64,000 nt of DNA from Lysinibacillus fusiformis (GTDB taxonomy: Bacteria; Bacillota; Bacilli; Bacillales_A; Planococcaceae): NCBI RefSeq assembly GCF_003049525.1, contig NZ_PYWL01000006.1, positions 171,845-235,844 on the forward strand, given 5' to 3'. The notes under the pieces were generated by a model that saw only the letters and a program-made list of their open reading frames with translations, made no database searches and was not told where the DNA came from. Made by a program: the position numbers and the translations under genes. Positions within the stretch are counted from its first letter, which is position 1. Each line of letters begins with the position of its first letter. Below are positions 17,799-27,200 of the stretch, piece after piece.

Positions 17799-19730
17799 AT
17801 GTCAGAAATGATTAAATTAACTTTCCCAGATGGTGCTGTAAAGGAATTTGTAAAAGGTACATCAACAGATGACGTAGCCTTATCAATCAGCCCTGGCTTA
17901 CGAAAAAAAGCTTACGCAGGTAAAATTAATGGTGTATTAGTAGATTTAAAAACACCAATCGAAGAAGATGCTGCCATTGCCATTATCACACAAGATGATG
18001 CAGAAGCACTTGAAATTTTACGTCACTCAACAGCCCACTTAACTGCACAGGCAATTAAACGTTTATTCCCTGATGTAAAGCTTGGTATTGGTCCTGTTAT
18101 CGATGGTGGATTCTACTACGATATTGATTCTCCTACACCAATCACTGCCGAAGATCTACCAGCAATTGAAAAGGAAATGAAAAAAATTATTGCTGAAAAT
18201 CTAGAGGTAGAACGTAAAAATGTAAGTCGTGCGGAAGCACAAGCAATGTATGAAAAAATTGGCGATGAATATAAATTAGAATTACTAGAAGCAATCCCTG
18301 CAGATGAGCAAGTGTCCATTTATTATCAAGGGGAATTTTTCGATCTTTGCCGTGGTATTCACGTACCATCTACTGGTAAACTTCGCGAATTCAAGCTGTT
18401 ATCATTAGCAGGTGCCTATTGGAGAGGAAACTCTGATAATAAAATGCTACAACGTATTTATGGTACGGCGTTCTTCAAAAAAGAAGAATTAAAACATCAC
18501 CTACAAATGCTAGAAGAAGCAAAAGAACGTGATCACCGTAAAATCGGGAAGGAATTAGAGCTATTTACAACTTCTCAAAAGGTCGGCCAAGGTTTACCAC
18601 TTTGGTTACCAAATGGTGCAACAATTCGTCGTGTTATTGAGCGTTATATCGTCGATAAAGAATTATCTCTTGGGTATAAGCATGTTTATACACCTGTATT
18701 AGGTTCAAAAGAGCTTTACCAAACTTCAGGTCACTGGGATCATTACCAAGATTCTATTTTCCCACCAATGGAAATGGACAACGAGACATTAATTATGCGT
18801 CCAATGAACTGTCCTCACCATATGATGGTTTACAAAAATAGCATGCATTCTTACCGTAGTTTACCATTACGCATTGCAGAGCTTGGTACAATGCACCGCT
18901 ATGAAATGTCAGGAGCAGTTTCTGGCCTACAGCGTGTACGTGGAATGACTTTAAACGATGCACATATCTTTGTTCGCCCAGACCAAATTAAAGCAGAGTT
19001 CCAAAAAGTAGTGCAGTTAATCTTAGAGGTGTATAAAGATTTCGATTTAAATGATTATTCATTCCGTTTATCGTATCGCGACCCTGCAGATACTGAAAAA
19101 TACTTCAATGATGATGCTATGTGGGAAAAAGCACAAAGCATGTTAAAAGAAGCAATGGATGAGCTTGGCTTAGATTACTTCGAGGCAGAAGGTGAAGCAG
19201 CATTCTATGGCCCTAAACTGGATGTGCAAGTAAAAACAGCGATTGGTAAAGAAGAAACTTTATCAACTGTTCAGCTAGACTTCTTATTACCAGAACGTTT
19301 CGATTTAAGTTACGTTGGAGAAGATGGCAAACCACATCGTCCAGTCGTAATTCACCGCGGCGTTGTCTCAACAATGGAACGTTTCGTTGCATTCTTAATT
19401 GAAGAATATAAAGGTGCATTCCCAACTTGGTTAGCTCCAGTGCAAGTAGAAGTCATTCCAGTATCGAATGAAGCTCACTTCGATTATGCAAAACAAATTG
19501 AAGAGCAATTAACAGCAGCGGGCTTACGTGTGGAAATGGATGATCGTGAAGAAAAATTAGGCTATAAAATCCGTGAAGCACAAATGAAAAAGATTCCGTA
19601 TATGCTTGTCATTGGTGATAAAGAAGTTGAAGCTAATGGTGTAAATGTTCGCCGTTATGGCTCTAAAGATTCCGAAACAATTAGCTTTGAGAATTTCCTA
19701 GCAGCTATAAAAGCGGAAATTACAAAATAA
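17799..19730 (+). CDS. thrS: Threonine-tRNA ligase
   Basis: Charges tRNA-Thr; 643 residues, normal length. Domains in order: TGS (about 1-62), editing domain with HSTAHL (about 63-240), class II catalytic core (motif 2 around [27 protein letters not shown], zinc-binding MNCPHHM), and anticodon-binding domain (about 540-643). AAGGAG precedes the ATG. Controlled by the T-box leader directly upstream. Confidence 0.97.
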   Translation: MSEMIKLTFPDGAVKEFVKGTSTDDVALSISPGLRKKAYAGKINGVLVDLKTPIEEDAAIAIITQDDAEALEILRHSTAHLTAQAIKRLFPDVKLGIGPVIDGGFYYDIDSPTPITAEDLPAIEKEMKKIIAENLEVERKNVSRAEAQAMYEKIGDEYKLELLEAIPADEQVSIYYQGEFFDLCRGIHVPSTGKLREFKLLSLAGAYWRGNSDNKMLQRIYGTAFFKKEELKHHLQMLEEAKERDHRKIGKELELFTTSQKVGQGLPLWLPNGATIRRVIERYIVDKELSLGYKHVYTPVLGSKELYQTSGHWDHYQDSIFPPMEMDNETLIMRPMNCPHHMMVYKNSMHSYRSLPLRIAELGTMHRYEMSGAVSGLQRVRGMTLNDAHIFVRPDQIKAEFQKVVQLILEVYKDFDLNDYSFRLSYRDPADTEKYFNDDAMWEKAQSMLKEAMDELGLDYFEAEGEAAFYGPKLDVQVKTAIGKEETLSTVQLDFLLPERFDLSYVGEDGKPHRPVVIHRGVVSTMERFVAFLIEEYKGAFPTWLAPVQVEVIPVSNEAHFDYAKQIEEQLTAAGLRVEMDDREEKLGYKIREAQMKKIPYMLVIGDKEVEANGVNVRRYGSKDSETISFENFLAAIKAEITK

Positions 19731-19742
19731 TCTTTCATAAAA

Positions 19743-19772
19743 AATCTCACTTGCATAAGTGAGGTTTTTTGT
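19743..19772 (+). terminator. Terminator of thrS
   Basis: AATCTCACTT pairs with AAGTGAGGTT (one G-U) around GCAT; followed by T residues. Confidence 0.88.
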
Positions 19773-19879
19773 ATAAAATGAATCTTGCTGTTGTATAAAT
19801 TATTTAAGATTAGGTCAATCTAGGTATGATAAGAAAATTAGTGTTTGACAGCTTATCATATACATGCTAATATAATTAA

Positions 19880-20132
19880 GGTTAATGAATACAAAGTTTG
19901 TGGTTGAAGTAGAGGCTGCCCGCTTCTCACCTGATACAACGCTTTAAAGGCTGTGAACAGGTATGACACGTTGAATTGTTTTGCGTAGACTTGCGCATGC
20001 ACATATAGCGGGCGGACATCTTCAAAAATGTCCGTCCTTTTTTTATGGACATGACAAGAGGATGTACCGTTCAACCGGGCAAGGCTTTGCCCAAACCATG
20101 TATTCGCGACAACTACTTGGAGGTGGATTACT
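19880..20132 (+). ncRNA. infC leader with L20-type attenuator
   Basis: A 250-base structured leader precedes infC-rpmI-rplT. It contains a terminator, GGGCGGACAT paired with ATGTCCGTCC followed by eight T (20010-20045), and alternative pairing segments before and after it. In Bacillus the same operon is controlled by ribosomal protein L20 binding such a leader and promoting termination. Position and architecture fit, but I could not verify the L20 binding pseudoknot by folding. Confidence 0.75.
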
Positions 20133-20648
20133 ATTAGCAAAGACATGTATGTAAACGAAGGCATTCGCGCACGTGAACTTCGATTAATCGATCACAATGG
20201 TGACCAGCTTGGTGTAAAGACACGTAATGAAGCGCTAGAAATCGCCGCTCGTGTAAACTTGGATCTTGTCCTTGTGGCCCCTCAAGCCAAGCCGCCAGTC
20301 GCTCGTATCATGGACTATGGTAAATTTAAGTTTGAACAGCAAAAGAAAGACCGTGAAATTCGTAAAAATCAAAAGGTCATCGTAATGAAAGAGGTTCGTC
20401 TGAGCCCATCAATCGATGAACATGATTTCCAAACGAAGTTACGTAATGCGATTAAATTCCTTGAAAAAGGCGATAAAGTAAAATGTAGCCTACGTTTCAA
20501 AGGTCGTGCGATTACACACAAAGATATTGGTCAACGTGTGTTAGATCGTTTTGCTGAAGCTTGTGCTGAAGTATCAACGGTAGAACAAAAACCGAAGATG
20601 GAAGGCCGAAGCATGTTCTTAGTTCTTCAACCAAAGAACGAGAAATAA
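20133..20648 (+). CDS. infC: Translation initiation factor IF-3, ATT start
   Basis: IF-3 checks start-codon/initiator tRNA pairing on the 30S subunit. The start is taken as ATT at 20133: GGAGGTG lies 7 bases before it, and the protein then begins with the [18 protein letters not shown] found in Bacillus IF-3. The ATG at 20145 is too far from the ribosome binding site. 171 residues: N-domain, linker helix, C-domain with [20 protein letters not shown]. An AUU start in infC is known from other bacteria and allows self-control, because IF-3 rejects non-standard starts. Confidence 0.95.
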   Translation: MSKDMYVNEGIRARELRLIDHNGDQLGVKTRNEALEIAARVNLDLVLVAPQAKPPVARIMDYGKFKFEQQKKDREIRKNQKVIVMKEVRLSPSIDEHDFQTKLRNAIKFLEKGDKVKCSLRFKGRAITHKDIGQRVLDRFAEACAEVSTVEQKPKMEGRSMFLVLQPKNEK

Positions 20649-20679
20649 TATTAGACGAACAGTTTAGGAGGAATTCGAC

Positions 20680-20880
20680 ATGCCAAAAATGAAAACTCAC
20701 CGTGGAGCTGCGAAACGTTTCAAAAAAACGGGTTCAGGTAAATTAAAATATGACCGTGCTTATGGAAGCCACTTATTCGCTAACAAATCTACGAAACAAA
20801 AACGTCACCTACGTAAAGCAAACATCGTTTCATCTGGTGACTTCAAACGCATCAAATCTTTACTTGTTTACATGAAATAA
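20680..20880 (+). CDS. rpmI: 50S ribosomal protein L35
   Basis: Small, basic ribosomal protein of 66 residues. [21 protein letters not shown] is trimmed here to its key part: the [12 protein letters not shown] signature at the N-terminus and LRKANIVS later on are diagnostic. It lies 31 bases after infC with AGGAGG before the ATG. Confidence 0.97.
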   Translation: MPKMKTHRGAAKRFKKTGSGKLKYDRAYGSHLFANKSTKQKRHLRKANIVSSGDFKRIKSLLVYMK

Positions 20881-20899
20881 TTGACTACAAAAATACTAA

Positions 20900-21295
<396 letters not shown>

Positions 21296-21352
21296 TATTT
21301 GACCCAGTTAAATATTATTTCTCCACCGAAAGCGGATGCGACAGGTGTAAAA

Positions 21353-21384
21353 AAGGCTGATGGATTTTTCCATCAGTCTTTTTT
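21353..21384 (+). terminator. Terminator of infC-rpmI-rplT
   Basis: AAGGCTGATGGA pairs with TCCATCAGTCTT, then a run of T. Confidence 0.92.
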
Positions 21385-21427
21385 GTGTTAGATTAATAAT
21401 ATACGTTTGTTAATAAAGGAGTAGAGA

Positions 21428-21691
21428 ATGGGACAAGCATTATTAGCTTATATGAGTATTATATCGATGGTGTTACTCATTTTAATGGGTATGGACAAAT
21501 CACGTGCTAAAAAGCATGAATGGCGTATTGCAGAGCGTACTTTGTTTACACTAGCCATCGTAGGAGGGGCAGTAGGCGGAGTGCTTGGCATGTATTTATT
21601 CCGTCATAAAACACGCCATAATAGTTTTGCATTTGGATTTCCTCTACTTGCAGCCATCCAAATATTTATTATCGTACAGCTTTGGATATAA
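21428..21691 (+). CDS. ysdA: DUF1294 membrane protein YsdA
   Basis: 87-residue membrane protein of the DUF1294 family, function unknown. Three hydrophobic segments; family signature MDKSRAKKHEWRIAERTLF followed by GGAVGGVLGMYLFRHKTRHNSF. AAAGGAG before the ATG. Its place right after rplT is the same as ysdA in B. subtilis. Confidence 0.9.
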   Translation: MGQALLAYMSIISMVLLILMGMDKSRAKKHEWRIAERTLFTLAIVGGAVGGVLGMYLFRHKTRHNSFAFGFPLLAAIQIFIIVQLWI

Positions 21692-21706
21692 ATGAAAACA
21701 TTTTAA

Positions 21707-21733
21707 AACACATCCTCATCAAGAGGATGTGTT
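21707..21733. terminator. Bidirectional terminator between ysdA and ysdB
   Basis: AACACATCCTC and GAGGATGTGTT form a perfect 11-bp stem with a 5-base loop between converging genes. On the minus strand it is followed by TTTT; on the plus strand the T-run is poor, so it fits ysdB best. The ysdB stop codon is close to the stem. Confidence 0.7.
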
Positions 21734-22111
21734 ACGCATAAGCTGTTCAATGGGCTGCTTCCAATTGATTTTCGCACTTGGATAATTCAATAGAATTTCT
21801 TGCTGTAAATATTCAAAGTCGCCTTTTGTAAAGCCCTGCAATGTTGCAGTATCACGTGCACCAACAAAAATAGTGACAACCTCGAAGGCATCCTCAGTGG
21901 TGCCTAAGTATTTTTCGCCTTCAAAAAGAGCACCCTTATAGGAAATAAAGAAATTTTTCCGGACGTTTTTAACGTCATCATAAAAGTAATATTGGCCTTT
22001 TTCATAGGCTTCATCAAGTTTGCGTTTAGGATCAGTTATATAACGAATCGCTTTATAAAATACATAAATAATAAGCGCAATTACAGCAAGTCGAATAAGT
22101 AACGGCAACAT
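21719..22111 (-). CDS. ysdB: SigW-regulon protein YsdB
   Basis: 130-residue protein with one N-terminal membrane helix (LLIRLAVIALIIYVFYKAIRY) and a cytosolic part of about 105 residues (KKLDEAYEKG-like start, FFISYKGALFEGEKYLG). Length, gene position and opposite orientation agree with B. subtilis ysdB, a member of the SigW cell-envelope stress regulon. A SigW-type promoter is visible upstream (22149-22177). Biochemical function unknown. Confidence 0.88.
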   Translation of the reverse strand: MLPLLIRLAVIALIIYVFYKAIRYITDPKRKLDEAYEKGQYYFYDDVKNVRKNFFISYKGALFEGEKYLGTTEDAFEVVTIFVGARDTATLQGFTKGDFEYLQQEILLNYPSAKINWKQPIEQLMRNTSS

Positions 22112-22148
22112 GTTTAAATTTCCCCCTTGAAGAAAGGTTATTCTTTCC

Positions 22149-22177
22149 TATACGATTAGGGAGGTCAAATAGTTTCA
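22149..22177 (-). promoter_or_regulatory. SigW-type promoter of ysdB
   Basis: On the minus strand TGAAAC is followed after 17 bases by CGTATA, which fits the SigW consensus TGAAAC-N16/17-CGTA. It lies about 38 bases upstream of ysdB. Confidence 0.8.
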
Positions 22178-22216
22178 CTTTTATTTAAATATTTTTTAGA
22201 AATTTAGGAGAAAAAA

Positions 22217-22702
22217 ATGAATATACAACAATTGTTTATGATGCAAAAAGAGCTGGATGATTTTATTGAGCAAACTCAAAATATTCAGCAAGATGTATTT
22301 CAAGAAAAAGGACTAGCATTAATGGTAGAGCTAGCTGAGCTAGCCAATGAAACGCGCTGCTTTAAATTTTGGAGCACAAAAGGGCCATCAGCACGAGAAG
22401 TCATTTTAGAAGAATATGTGGATTCTATTCATTTTATCCTTTCCTTAGGCTTATTAAAGAACTATACAACAATCGAAAAGTGGCCAGTGATAGAAGAACA
22501 GAGACATTTAACAGCAACATTTTTAGAGACACAAGGTGCTATTTTAGCATTTATCCAACAACCGACAGAGGATCGATATCTAGCAATTTGGCAATGCTAT
22601 GGTTTACTTGCGTACAATCTTGGTTTTACCTTCGAAGATGTAGTTCGTGCGTATATTGAAAAAAACGAGGAAAATTATAATCGTCAACGGACAGGATATT
22701 AA
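22217..22702 (+). CDS. dUTP diphosphatase, dimeric all-alpha type
   Basis: 161 residues of the all-alpha dUTPase/MazG-like fold, which hydrolyses dUTP to dUMP and diphosphate. Metal-binding helices are visible as ALMVELAELANETRCFKFW (E-x3-E type) and ILEEYVDSIHFILSLG (E-x3-D), and the C-terminal signature is YIEKNEENYNRQRTGY. TAGGAGA precedes the ATG. It lies divergent to ysdB and before ysdC; in B. subtilis ysdB and ysdC are direct neighbours, so this gene is an addition. Confidence 0.85.
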   Translation: MNIQQLFMMQKELDDFIEQTQNIQQDVFQEKGLALMVELAELANETRCFKFWSTKGPSAREVILEEYVDSIHFILSLGLLKNYTTIEKWPVIEEQRHLTATFLETQGAILAFIQQPTEDRYLAIWQCYGLLAYNLGFTFEDVVRAYIEKNEENYNRQRTGY

Positions 22703-22799
22703 ATAATTAAGAAATACACCAATTTTCAGACGATTAAGCTAGGAATATTTCGGTAAACGAAGTATAATAAAATAGATACAAGACGTAGGAGGCAAAAGG

Positions 22800-23888
22800 A
22801 TGACACAACTAGATCCAACATTACAAATGTTTAAAGATTTAACAGATGCAAATGGTATTGCAGGCAATGAACGTGCACCACGTGAGGTCATGAAAAAATA
22901 TATTGCACCATATGCAGATACTGTAGAAACAGATAACTTAGGTAGTGTAATTGCTAAAAAAGTAGGCGATGAAAACGGTCCTAAAATCGTCGTGGCAGGA
23001 CATTTAGATGAAGTAGGCTTCATGGTTACACAAATTGATGACAAAGGCTTTATCAAATTCCAAACAGTTGGTGGCTGGTGGAGCCAAGTTATGCTAGCAC
23101 AGCGCGTTACAATTACGACACGTAAAGGCGATGAAGTAATTGGGGTTATCGGTTCAAAACCACCTCATATTTTACCTGCTGATGTGCGCAATAAAGTAGT
23201 AGACATTAAAGATATGTTTATTGATATTGGTGCCGCTTCTAAAGATGAAGTGCTTGAGTGGGGCGTACGTCCTGGCGATATGGTAACACCATATTTCGAA
23301 TTTAATGTGATGAAAAATGAAAAATATCTATTAGCAAAAGCTTGGGATAATCGCATTGGTTGTGCCATTGCTATTGATGTAATGAAAGCTTTACAAAATG
23401 AAAAACATCCTAATATTCTTTATTCAGTAGGAAATGTGCAAGAAGAAGTTGGACTTCGTGGAGCTAAAACGGCAACACATAAAATCCAACCGGATATTGG
23501 ATTTGCAGTTGATGTAGGTGTAGCGGGAGATACTCCAGGAGTAACAGCTAAAGAATCAACTAGTAAAATGGGGGCAGGCCCTCAAATCGTTGTGTATGAT
23601 GCATCTATGGTATCACACCGTGGCTTACGTGAATTCGTATTAGACGTAGCGGACGAGAACAATATTCCATACCAATTTGAAGCAATGGCTGGCGGTGGTA
23701 CAGATGCTGGCTCTATCCACGTAACAGCAAATGGCGTACCAGCATTATCCATCGGTATTGCGACACGCTACATTCATTCACATGCAGGTATCCTACATCG
23801 TGATGATTATGATAATGCCGTAAAATTAATGGTGGAAGTCATTAAAAAATTAGATCGAGATGCAGTCAATAAAATTACATTCGATTAA
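22800..23888 (+). CDS. ysdC: M42-family glutamyl/deblocking aminopeptidase YsdC
   Basis: Cytosolic metallo-aminopeptidase of the M42 family (362 residues), which forms large hollow complexes that trim peptides. Metal ligands are expected in [12 protein letters not shown] (His, Asp), the [11 protein letters not shown] aspartate, [13 protein letters not shown] (Glu-Glu catalytic pair), [10 protein letters not shown] and the final [11 protein letters not shown] histidine. AGGAGG 8 bases before the ATG. Matches B. subtilis ysdC in position. Confidence 0.93.
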   Translation: MTQLDPTLQMFKDLTDANGIAGNERAPREVMKKYIAPYADTVETDNLGSVIAKKVGDENGPKIVVAGHLDEVGFMVTQIDDKGFIKFQTVGGWWSQVMLAQRVTITTRKGDEVIGVIGSKPPHILPADVRNKVVDIKDMFIDIGAASKDEVLEWGVRPGDMVTPYFEFNVMKNEKYLLAKAWDNRIGCAIAIDVMKALQNEKHPNILYSVGNVQEEVGLRGAKTATHKIQPDIGFAVDVGVAGDTPGVTAKESTSKMGAGPQIVVYDASMVSHRGLREFVLDVADENNIPYQFEAMAGGGTDAGSIHVTANGVPALSIGIATRYIHSHAGILHRDDYDNAVKLMVEVIKKLDRDAVNKITFD

Positions 23889-23925
23889 TTGAATGGAAAA
23901 AACTAAATAGAATTACATGCGGTTT

Positions 23926-23958
23926 GCCTTCTAACTAAAATGTTAGGAGGCTTTTTTT
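23926..23958 (+). terminator. Terminator of ysdC
   Basis: GCCTTCTAAC pairs with GTTAGGAGGC (one G-U) around a 6-base loop, then seven T. Confidence 0.92.
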
Positions 23959-23993
23959 ATTAAAAAAGGAATCGCAACGATTTAACATAATAG

Positions 23994-24025
23994 TTATGAA
24001 TATTAATCATAAGTACATGTTATGA
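23994..24025 (+). promoter_or_regulatory. Three half-sites at 13-base spacing upstream of the cytolysin
   Basis: TTATGA (23994), TCATAA (24007) and TTATGA (24020) alternate in orientation exactly every 13 bases, so that two overlapping palindromes arise. They lie about 55-85 bases before a probable extended -10 (TGGTATAAT, 24075-24083). They could bind a dimeric activator or repressor; no regulator is known from the sequence. Confidence 0.4.
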
Positions 24026-24107
24026 GTACGATGAAAATGAAACGAAAATACTATATTTAAAAATTATTTTTATATGGTATAATTTCCTATAAAAGGAGTG
24101 GATTTAT

Positions 24108-25613
24108 TTGGGAATTCGAAAAACAATCAAGTTTTTACTATGTTTATCTATTAGTTTATGCCTTCTAACTTATCCAAGTATTTCATTAGCTGAAACACTT
24201 GATACTAATAGTTCTAGTGATATTGATACGGGTATAGCAAACTTGAATTACAACAACAGGGAAATATTAGCAGTCAATGGTGACAGGGTTGATAGCTTTG
24301 TTCCTAAAGAAGGAGTTAGCTCAAATGATAAATTTATAGTGGTGGAACGTAACAAGAAATCACTGACAACCTCACCAGTGGATATATCAATTATTGATTC
24401 TATGGCGAATCGAACATATCCAGGAGCATTACAACTTGCCAACCAAGCTTTTGTAGACAATCAACCTAACTTATTGGTGGCTAAAAGAAAACCATTAAAT
24501 ATTAGCATTGATTTACCTGGTATGAAAAGGGAAAATACTTTGACTGTGGATAATCCGACATATGGAAATGTATCTGGTGCAGTGGATGAGTTAGTGTCTA
24601 CTTGGAGTGAGAAGTATTCCACAACACATACTTTGCCTGCAAGACTACAATATTCAGAATCTATGGTTTATAGCAAATCTCAAATAGCAAGCGCTTTGAA
24701 TGTAAACGCTCAAGTTCTCGACAATTCGCTGGGGATTGACTTTAATGCGATTGCGAATGGAGAGAAAAAAGTGATGGTTGCGGCATACAAACAGATTTTT
24801 TATACCGTAAGTGCTGAATTGCCTAACAATCCATCAGACCTTTTCGATGATAGCGTTAATTTTGCAGAGTTAACTCGTAAAGGAGTAAACAATGATGCCC
24901 CTCCTGTTATGGTGTCGAATGTAGCCTATGGGAGAACCATTTATGTGAAATTAGAAACAAGCTCAAAGAGTAAGGATGTACAAGCTGCTTTTAAAGCATT
25001 ACTGAAGAATGCTAATACGAATGTAGAAACTAGTGCACAATACAAGGATATTTTTGAGGAAAGTTCCTTTACGGCTGTAGTATTAGGCGGAGATTCACAA
25101 AAGCATAATCAAATTGTCTCAAAGGACTTTAATGATATTAGAGAAGTAATTAAAGATAATGGAGAATTTAGTCTTAAAAATCCAGGCTATCCAATCTCAT
25201 ATACAAGTGTTTTCTTAAAGGATCATTCAATTGCTGCTGTTCATAATAATACAGATTATATCGAGACGACAGCTACGGAATATTCTAAAGGAAAGATCAT
25301 CCTCGATCATTATGGTGCATACGTTGCTCAATTTGAAGTAGCTTGGGACGAATTCTCATATGATGAAAATGGAAATGAAGTATTAACCCATAAAACTTGG
25401 GATGGCAATTGGAAGGACAAAACCGCTCATTTCTCTACAGTCATACCGCTTCCGGCTAATTCAAAAAATATAAGAATTTATGCAAGAGAATGTACAGGTC
25501 TTGCATGGGAATGGTGGAGAACGGTTATTGATGAATATAATGTTCCAATGTCTAATGAAATCAAAGTCTCCATTGGAGGAACTACATTATACCCAACAGG
25601 TAGTATCGAGTAA
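24108..25613 (+). CDS. Cholesterol-dependent cytolysin (sphaericolysin/alveolysin type)
   Basis: Secreted pore-forming protein of the thiol-activated cytolysin family, 501 residues. A signal peptide is clear (basic IRK, hydrophobic core, cleavage likely after Ala28 in SLA-ETL). The diagnostic undecapeptide [11 protein letters not shown] is intact at 461-471, in the membrane-recognition domain 4, and the usual domain 1-3 segments ([34 protein letters not shown]) are present. It starts with TTG at 24108 behind AAAGGAG. Single-gene unit with its own terminator. Closely related proteins are known from Lysinibacillus sphaericus, which supports the host assignment. No mobile element borders it. Confidence 0.96.
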   Translation: MGIRKTIKFLLCLSISLCLLTYPSISLAETLDTNSSSDIDTGIANLNYNNREILAVNGDRVDSFVPKEGVSSNDKFIVVERNKKSLTTSPVDISIIDSMANRTYPGALQLANQAFVDNQPNLLVAKRKPLNISIDLPGMKRENTLTVDNPTYGNVSGAVDELVSTWSEKYSTTHTLPARLQYSESMVYSKSQIASALNVNAQVLDNSLGIDFNAIANGEKKVMVAAYKQIFYTVSAELPNNPSDLFDDSVNFAELTRKGVNNDAPPVMVSNVAYGRTIYVKLETSSKSKDVQAAFKALLKNANTNVETSAQYKDIFEESSFTAVVLGGDSQKHNQIVSKDFNDIREVIKDNGEFSLKNPGYPISYTSVFLKDHSIAAVHNNTDYIETTATEYSKGKIILDHYGAYVAQFEVAWDEFSYDENGNEVLTHKTWDGNWKDKTAHFSTVIPLPANSKNIRIYARECTGLAWEWWRTVIDEYNVPMSNEIKVSIGGTTLYPTGSIE

Positions 25614-25654
25614 GTAGCAATATATAAAGGTAATGACATGTATAAAGAAATTTT

Positions 25655-25686
25655 ACCTCCTAACAAATTATTGTTAGGAGGTTTTT
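25655..25686 (+). terminator. Terminator of the cytolysin gene
   Basis: ACCTCCTAACAA pairs perfectly with TTGTTAGGAGGT, loop ATTA, then T residues. The following 25687-25864 is AT-rich and shows nothing recognisable. Confidence 0.93.
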
Positions 25687-25864
25687 AACGCTTTCAAATT
25701 CTTTCAATAACTGCTCTCCCTTTTCTTTCTTTATTCTTAACCCCTTTCTTTCAGTGAATTTCTACAAAGAATTCAATCGTAAAAATGGTTGATATGAATA
25801 AATATTCAAATTGACGAATTTTTGTCACATTTAATATTTCCTTAATAAAATTATAAAAATTCAT

Positions 25865-25892
25865 TTGATTTTATATTTATGCATGTTATACT
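25865..25892 (+). promoter_or_regulatory. Probable SigA promoter of argF
   Basis: TTGATT (25865-25870), 16-base spacer and an extended -10, TG at 25884 with TATACT at 25887-25892. It lies 35 bases before the argF start and rules out an in-frame ATG at 25879 as the translation start. Confidence 0.65.
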
Positions 25893-25926
25893 GATTTCAA
25901 CAGCAATGATACAAGGAGCGAAGGCC

Positions 25927-26892
25927 ATGAAATTACTCGAAGAAGTACAGCTAAAGTTAGTTTCTAGTTTAAAAGGAAAAGACCTATTAACTTTGCTAGA
26001 CTATACAAGTCAAGAAGTTGCAGAACTTATTGAATTAGCAACACAGCTTAAAATGATTACCAAAGAGGGGAAATGCCCAAGATTATTAGAAGGCAAAACA
26101 CTTGGTATGATTTTTGAAAAACATTCAACGCGTACTCGTATTTCATTTGAAGTCGGTATGAATCAGCTAGGTGGAAAAAGTATGTTTATGCATGCGCGTG
26201 ATTTACAAATAGGTCGTGGTGAATCCATTTACGATACAGCACATGTCTTATCAGGCTATTTGGATGGCATTATGATCCGAGCAAATTCCCATGCAATGGT
26301 GAGGGAACTAGCAGAGCATGCAACTATTCCTGTTATCAATGGATTAACAGATATTTATCATCCATGCCAAGCTTTAGCGGATTTAGAAACAATTGCAGAG
26401 AACAAAGGTTTTTTAAAGGGGCTTAAAATTGCCTATGTGGGAGATGGCAACAACGTAGCACATTCTTTAATAGTTGCTTCAGCACATGTTGGGATGAATG
26501 TAGCTGTGGCGACACCAGCGGGCTATGAATGTGATGCGGAAGTTATCGCTAAAGCACAAGCAATTGCCGCGGCAAATGGCAGCACGATTCTGGTGACACA
26601 TGACCCTGTGGAAGCGGTATTAAATGCAGATGTTGTTTATGCAGATGTTTGGACATCAATGGGGCAAGAGGAAGAAGCAGCAAAACGTTTGCAAGATTTT
26701 GCAGATTACCAAATTAATGATGAGCTTGTAGCGTATGCAAAACCGAACTACATGTTTCTGCACTGCTTGCCAGCACATCGTGAGGAAGAAGTGGCAACAT
26801 CTGTTATTGATGGCCCTAATTCTTATATTTTTGAGCAAGCTGAGAACCGACTTCATGCACAGAAAGCAGTTCTTGCATCGATTCTAGCGTAA
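25927..26892 (+). CDS. argF: Ornithine carbamoyltransferase
   Basis: Makes citrulline from ornithine and carbamoyl phosphate (arginine synthesis); 321 residues. Carbamoyl-phosphate binding motif [17 protein letters not shown], the ornithine-specific DVWTSMGQE loop, and the catalytic HCLPAHR are all present. ATG 25927 is chosen because AAGGAG is 8 bases upstream. It stands alone, away from other arg genes, so a catabolic role (arginine deiminase pathway) is possible too; no arcA or arcC is nearby, so biosynthesis is preferred. Confidence 0.93.
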   Translation: MKLLEEVQLKLVSSLKGKDLLTLLDYTSQEVAELIELATQLKMITKEGKCPRLLEGKTLGMIFEKHSTRTRISFEVGMNQLGGKSMFMHARDLQIGRGESIYDTAHVLSGYLDGIMIRANSHAMVRELAEHATIPVINGLTDIYHPCQALADLETIAENKGFLKGLKIAYVGDGNNVAHSLIVASAHVGMNVAVATPAGYECDAEVIAKAQAIAAANGSTILVTHDPVEAVLNADVVYADVWTSMGQEEEAAKRLQDFADYQINDELVAYAKPNYMFLHCLPAHREEEVATSVIDGPNSYIFEQAENRLHAQKAVLASILA

Positions 26893-26962
26893 AATGTGAC
26901 CTTTATTTTCGGGGTGAGAAGTACAATAAATAGAGTTTACATGGGCAACAGAGGGTGCCTAT

Positions 26963-27058
26963 GTGAATAACATACAGTGGCTGACAGACAGAGGGATGTT
27001 CACCACGCGCGATGCTTGTTGTCAAGATGGATGGCTACATCGCTACATAGTTAAGTAA
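26963..27058 (+). CDS. Possible 31-residue small protein between argF and the LysR gene
   Basis: GTG at 26963 with GAGGGTG a few bases upstream opens a 31-codon frame ending at TAA 27056. The peptide contains WLTDRGMFTTRDACCQDG and ends WLHRYIVK, with a Cys-Cys pair and two Trp, unlike random translation. The stop codon lies inside the left arm of a terminator, a layout seen for real small genes. I know no family for it. It could instead be part of an untranslated RNA. Apart from this ORF and its terminator, the 300-base gap has only a poorly supported upstream 18-codon frame (26914-26970). Confidence 0.4.
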   Translation: MNNIQWLTDRGMFTTRDACCQDGWLHRYIVK

Positions 27059-27084
27059 CCTGGGAGACGCTGGGTTACTTTTTT
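27053..27084 (+). terminator. Terminator after the small ORF
   Basis: AAGTAACC pairs with GGTTACTT around a 12-base loop and is followed by T residues. Confidence 0.82.
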
Positions 27085-27185
27085 CTTTTGTATCGAGGGG
27101 TATAGGACTAAAAACTAAGTTTTCCTATAAAATATAGAGAATATAAAGAATTATTTATATAATAGAGTAACTAAGGAGTGAAGGG

Positions 27186-27200
27186 ATGGAATTCACATGA
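27186..27200 (+). promoter_or_regulatory. Four-codon minicistron overlapping the LysR start
   Basis: AAGGAGTG (27173-27180) is placed for an ATG at 27186 that reads ATG-GAA-TTC-ACA-TGA. Its stop overlaps the LysR ATG at 27197 (ATGA). The LysR start itself is 16 bases from the ribosome binding site, too far for direct initiation, so translation may be coupled through this minicistron. Confidence 0.45.

Noticed and set aside
23994..24012. PlcR box upstream of the cytolysin
   Set aside because: The palindrome is one base longer than the TATGNANNNNTNCATA consensus, and PlcR is a B. cereus group regulator.
23959..26892. Mobile island carrying the cytolysin
   Set aside because: No integrase, transposase, tRNA gene or direct repeats at the borders; the gene has its own terminator and ordinary surroundings.
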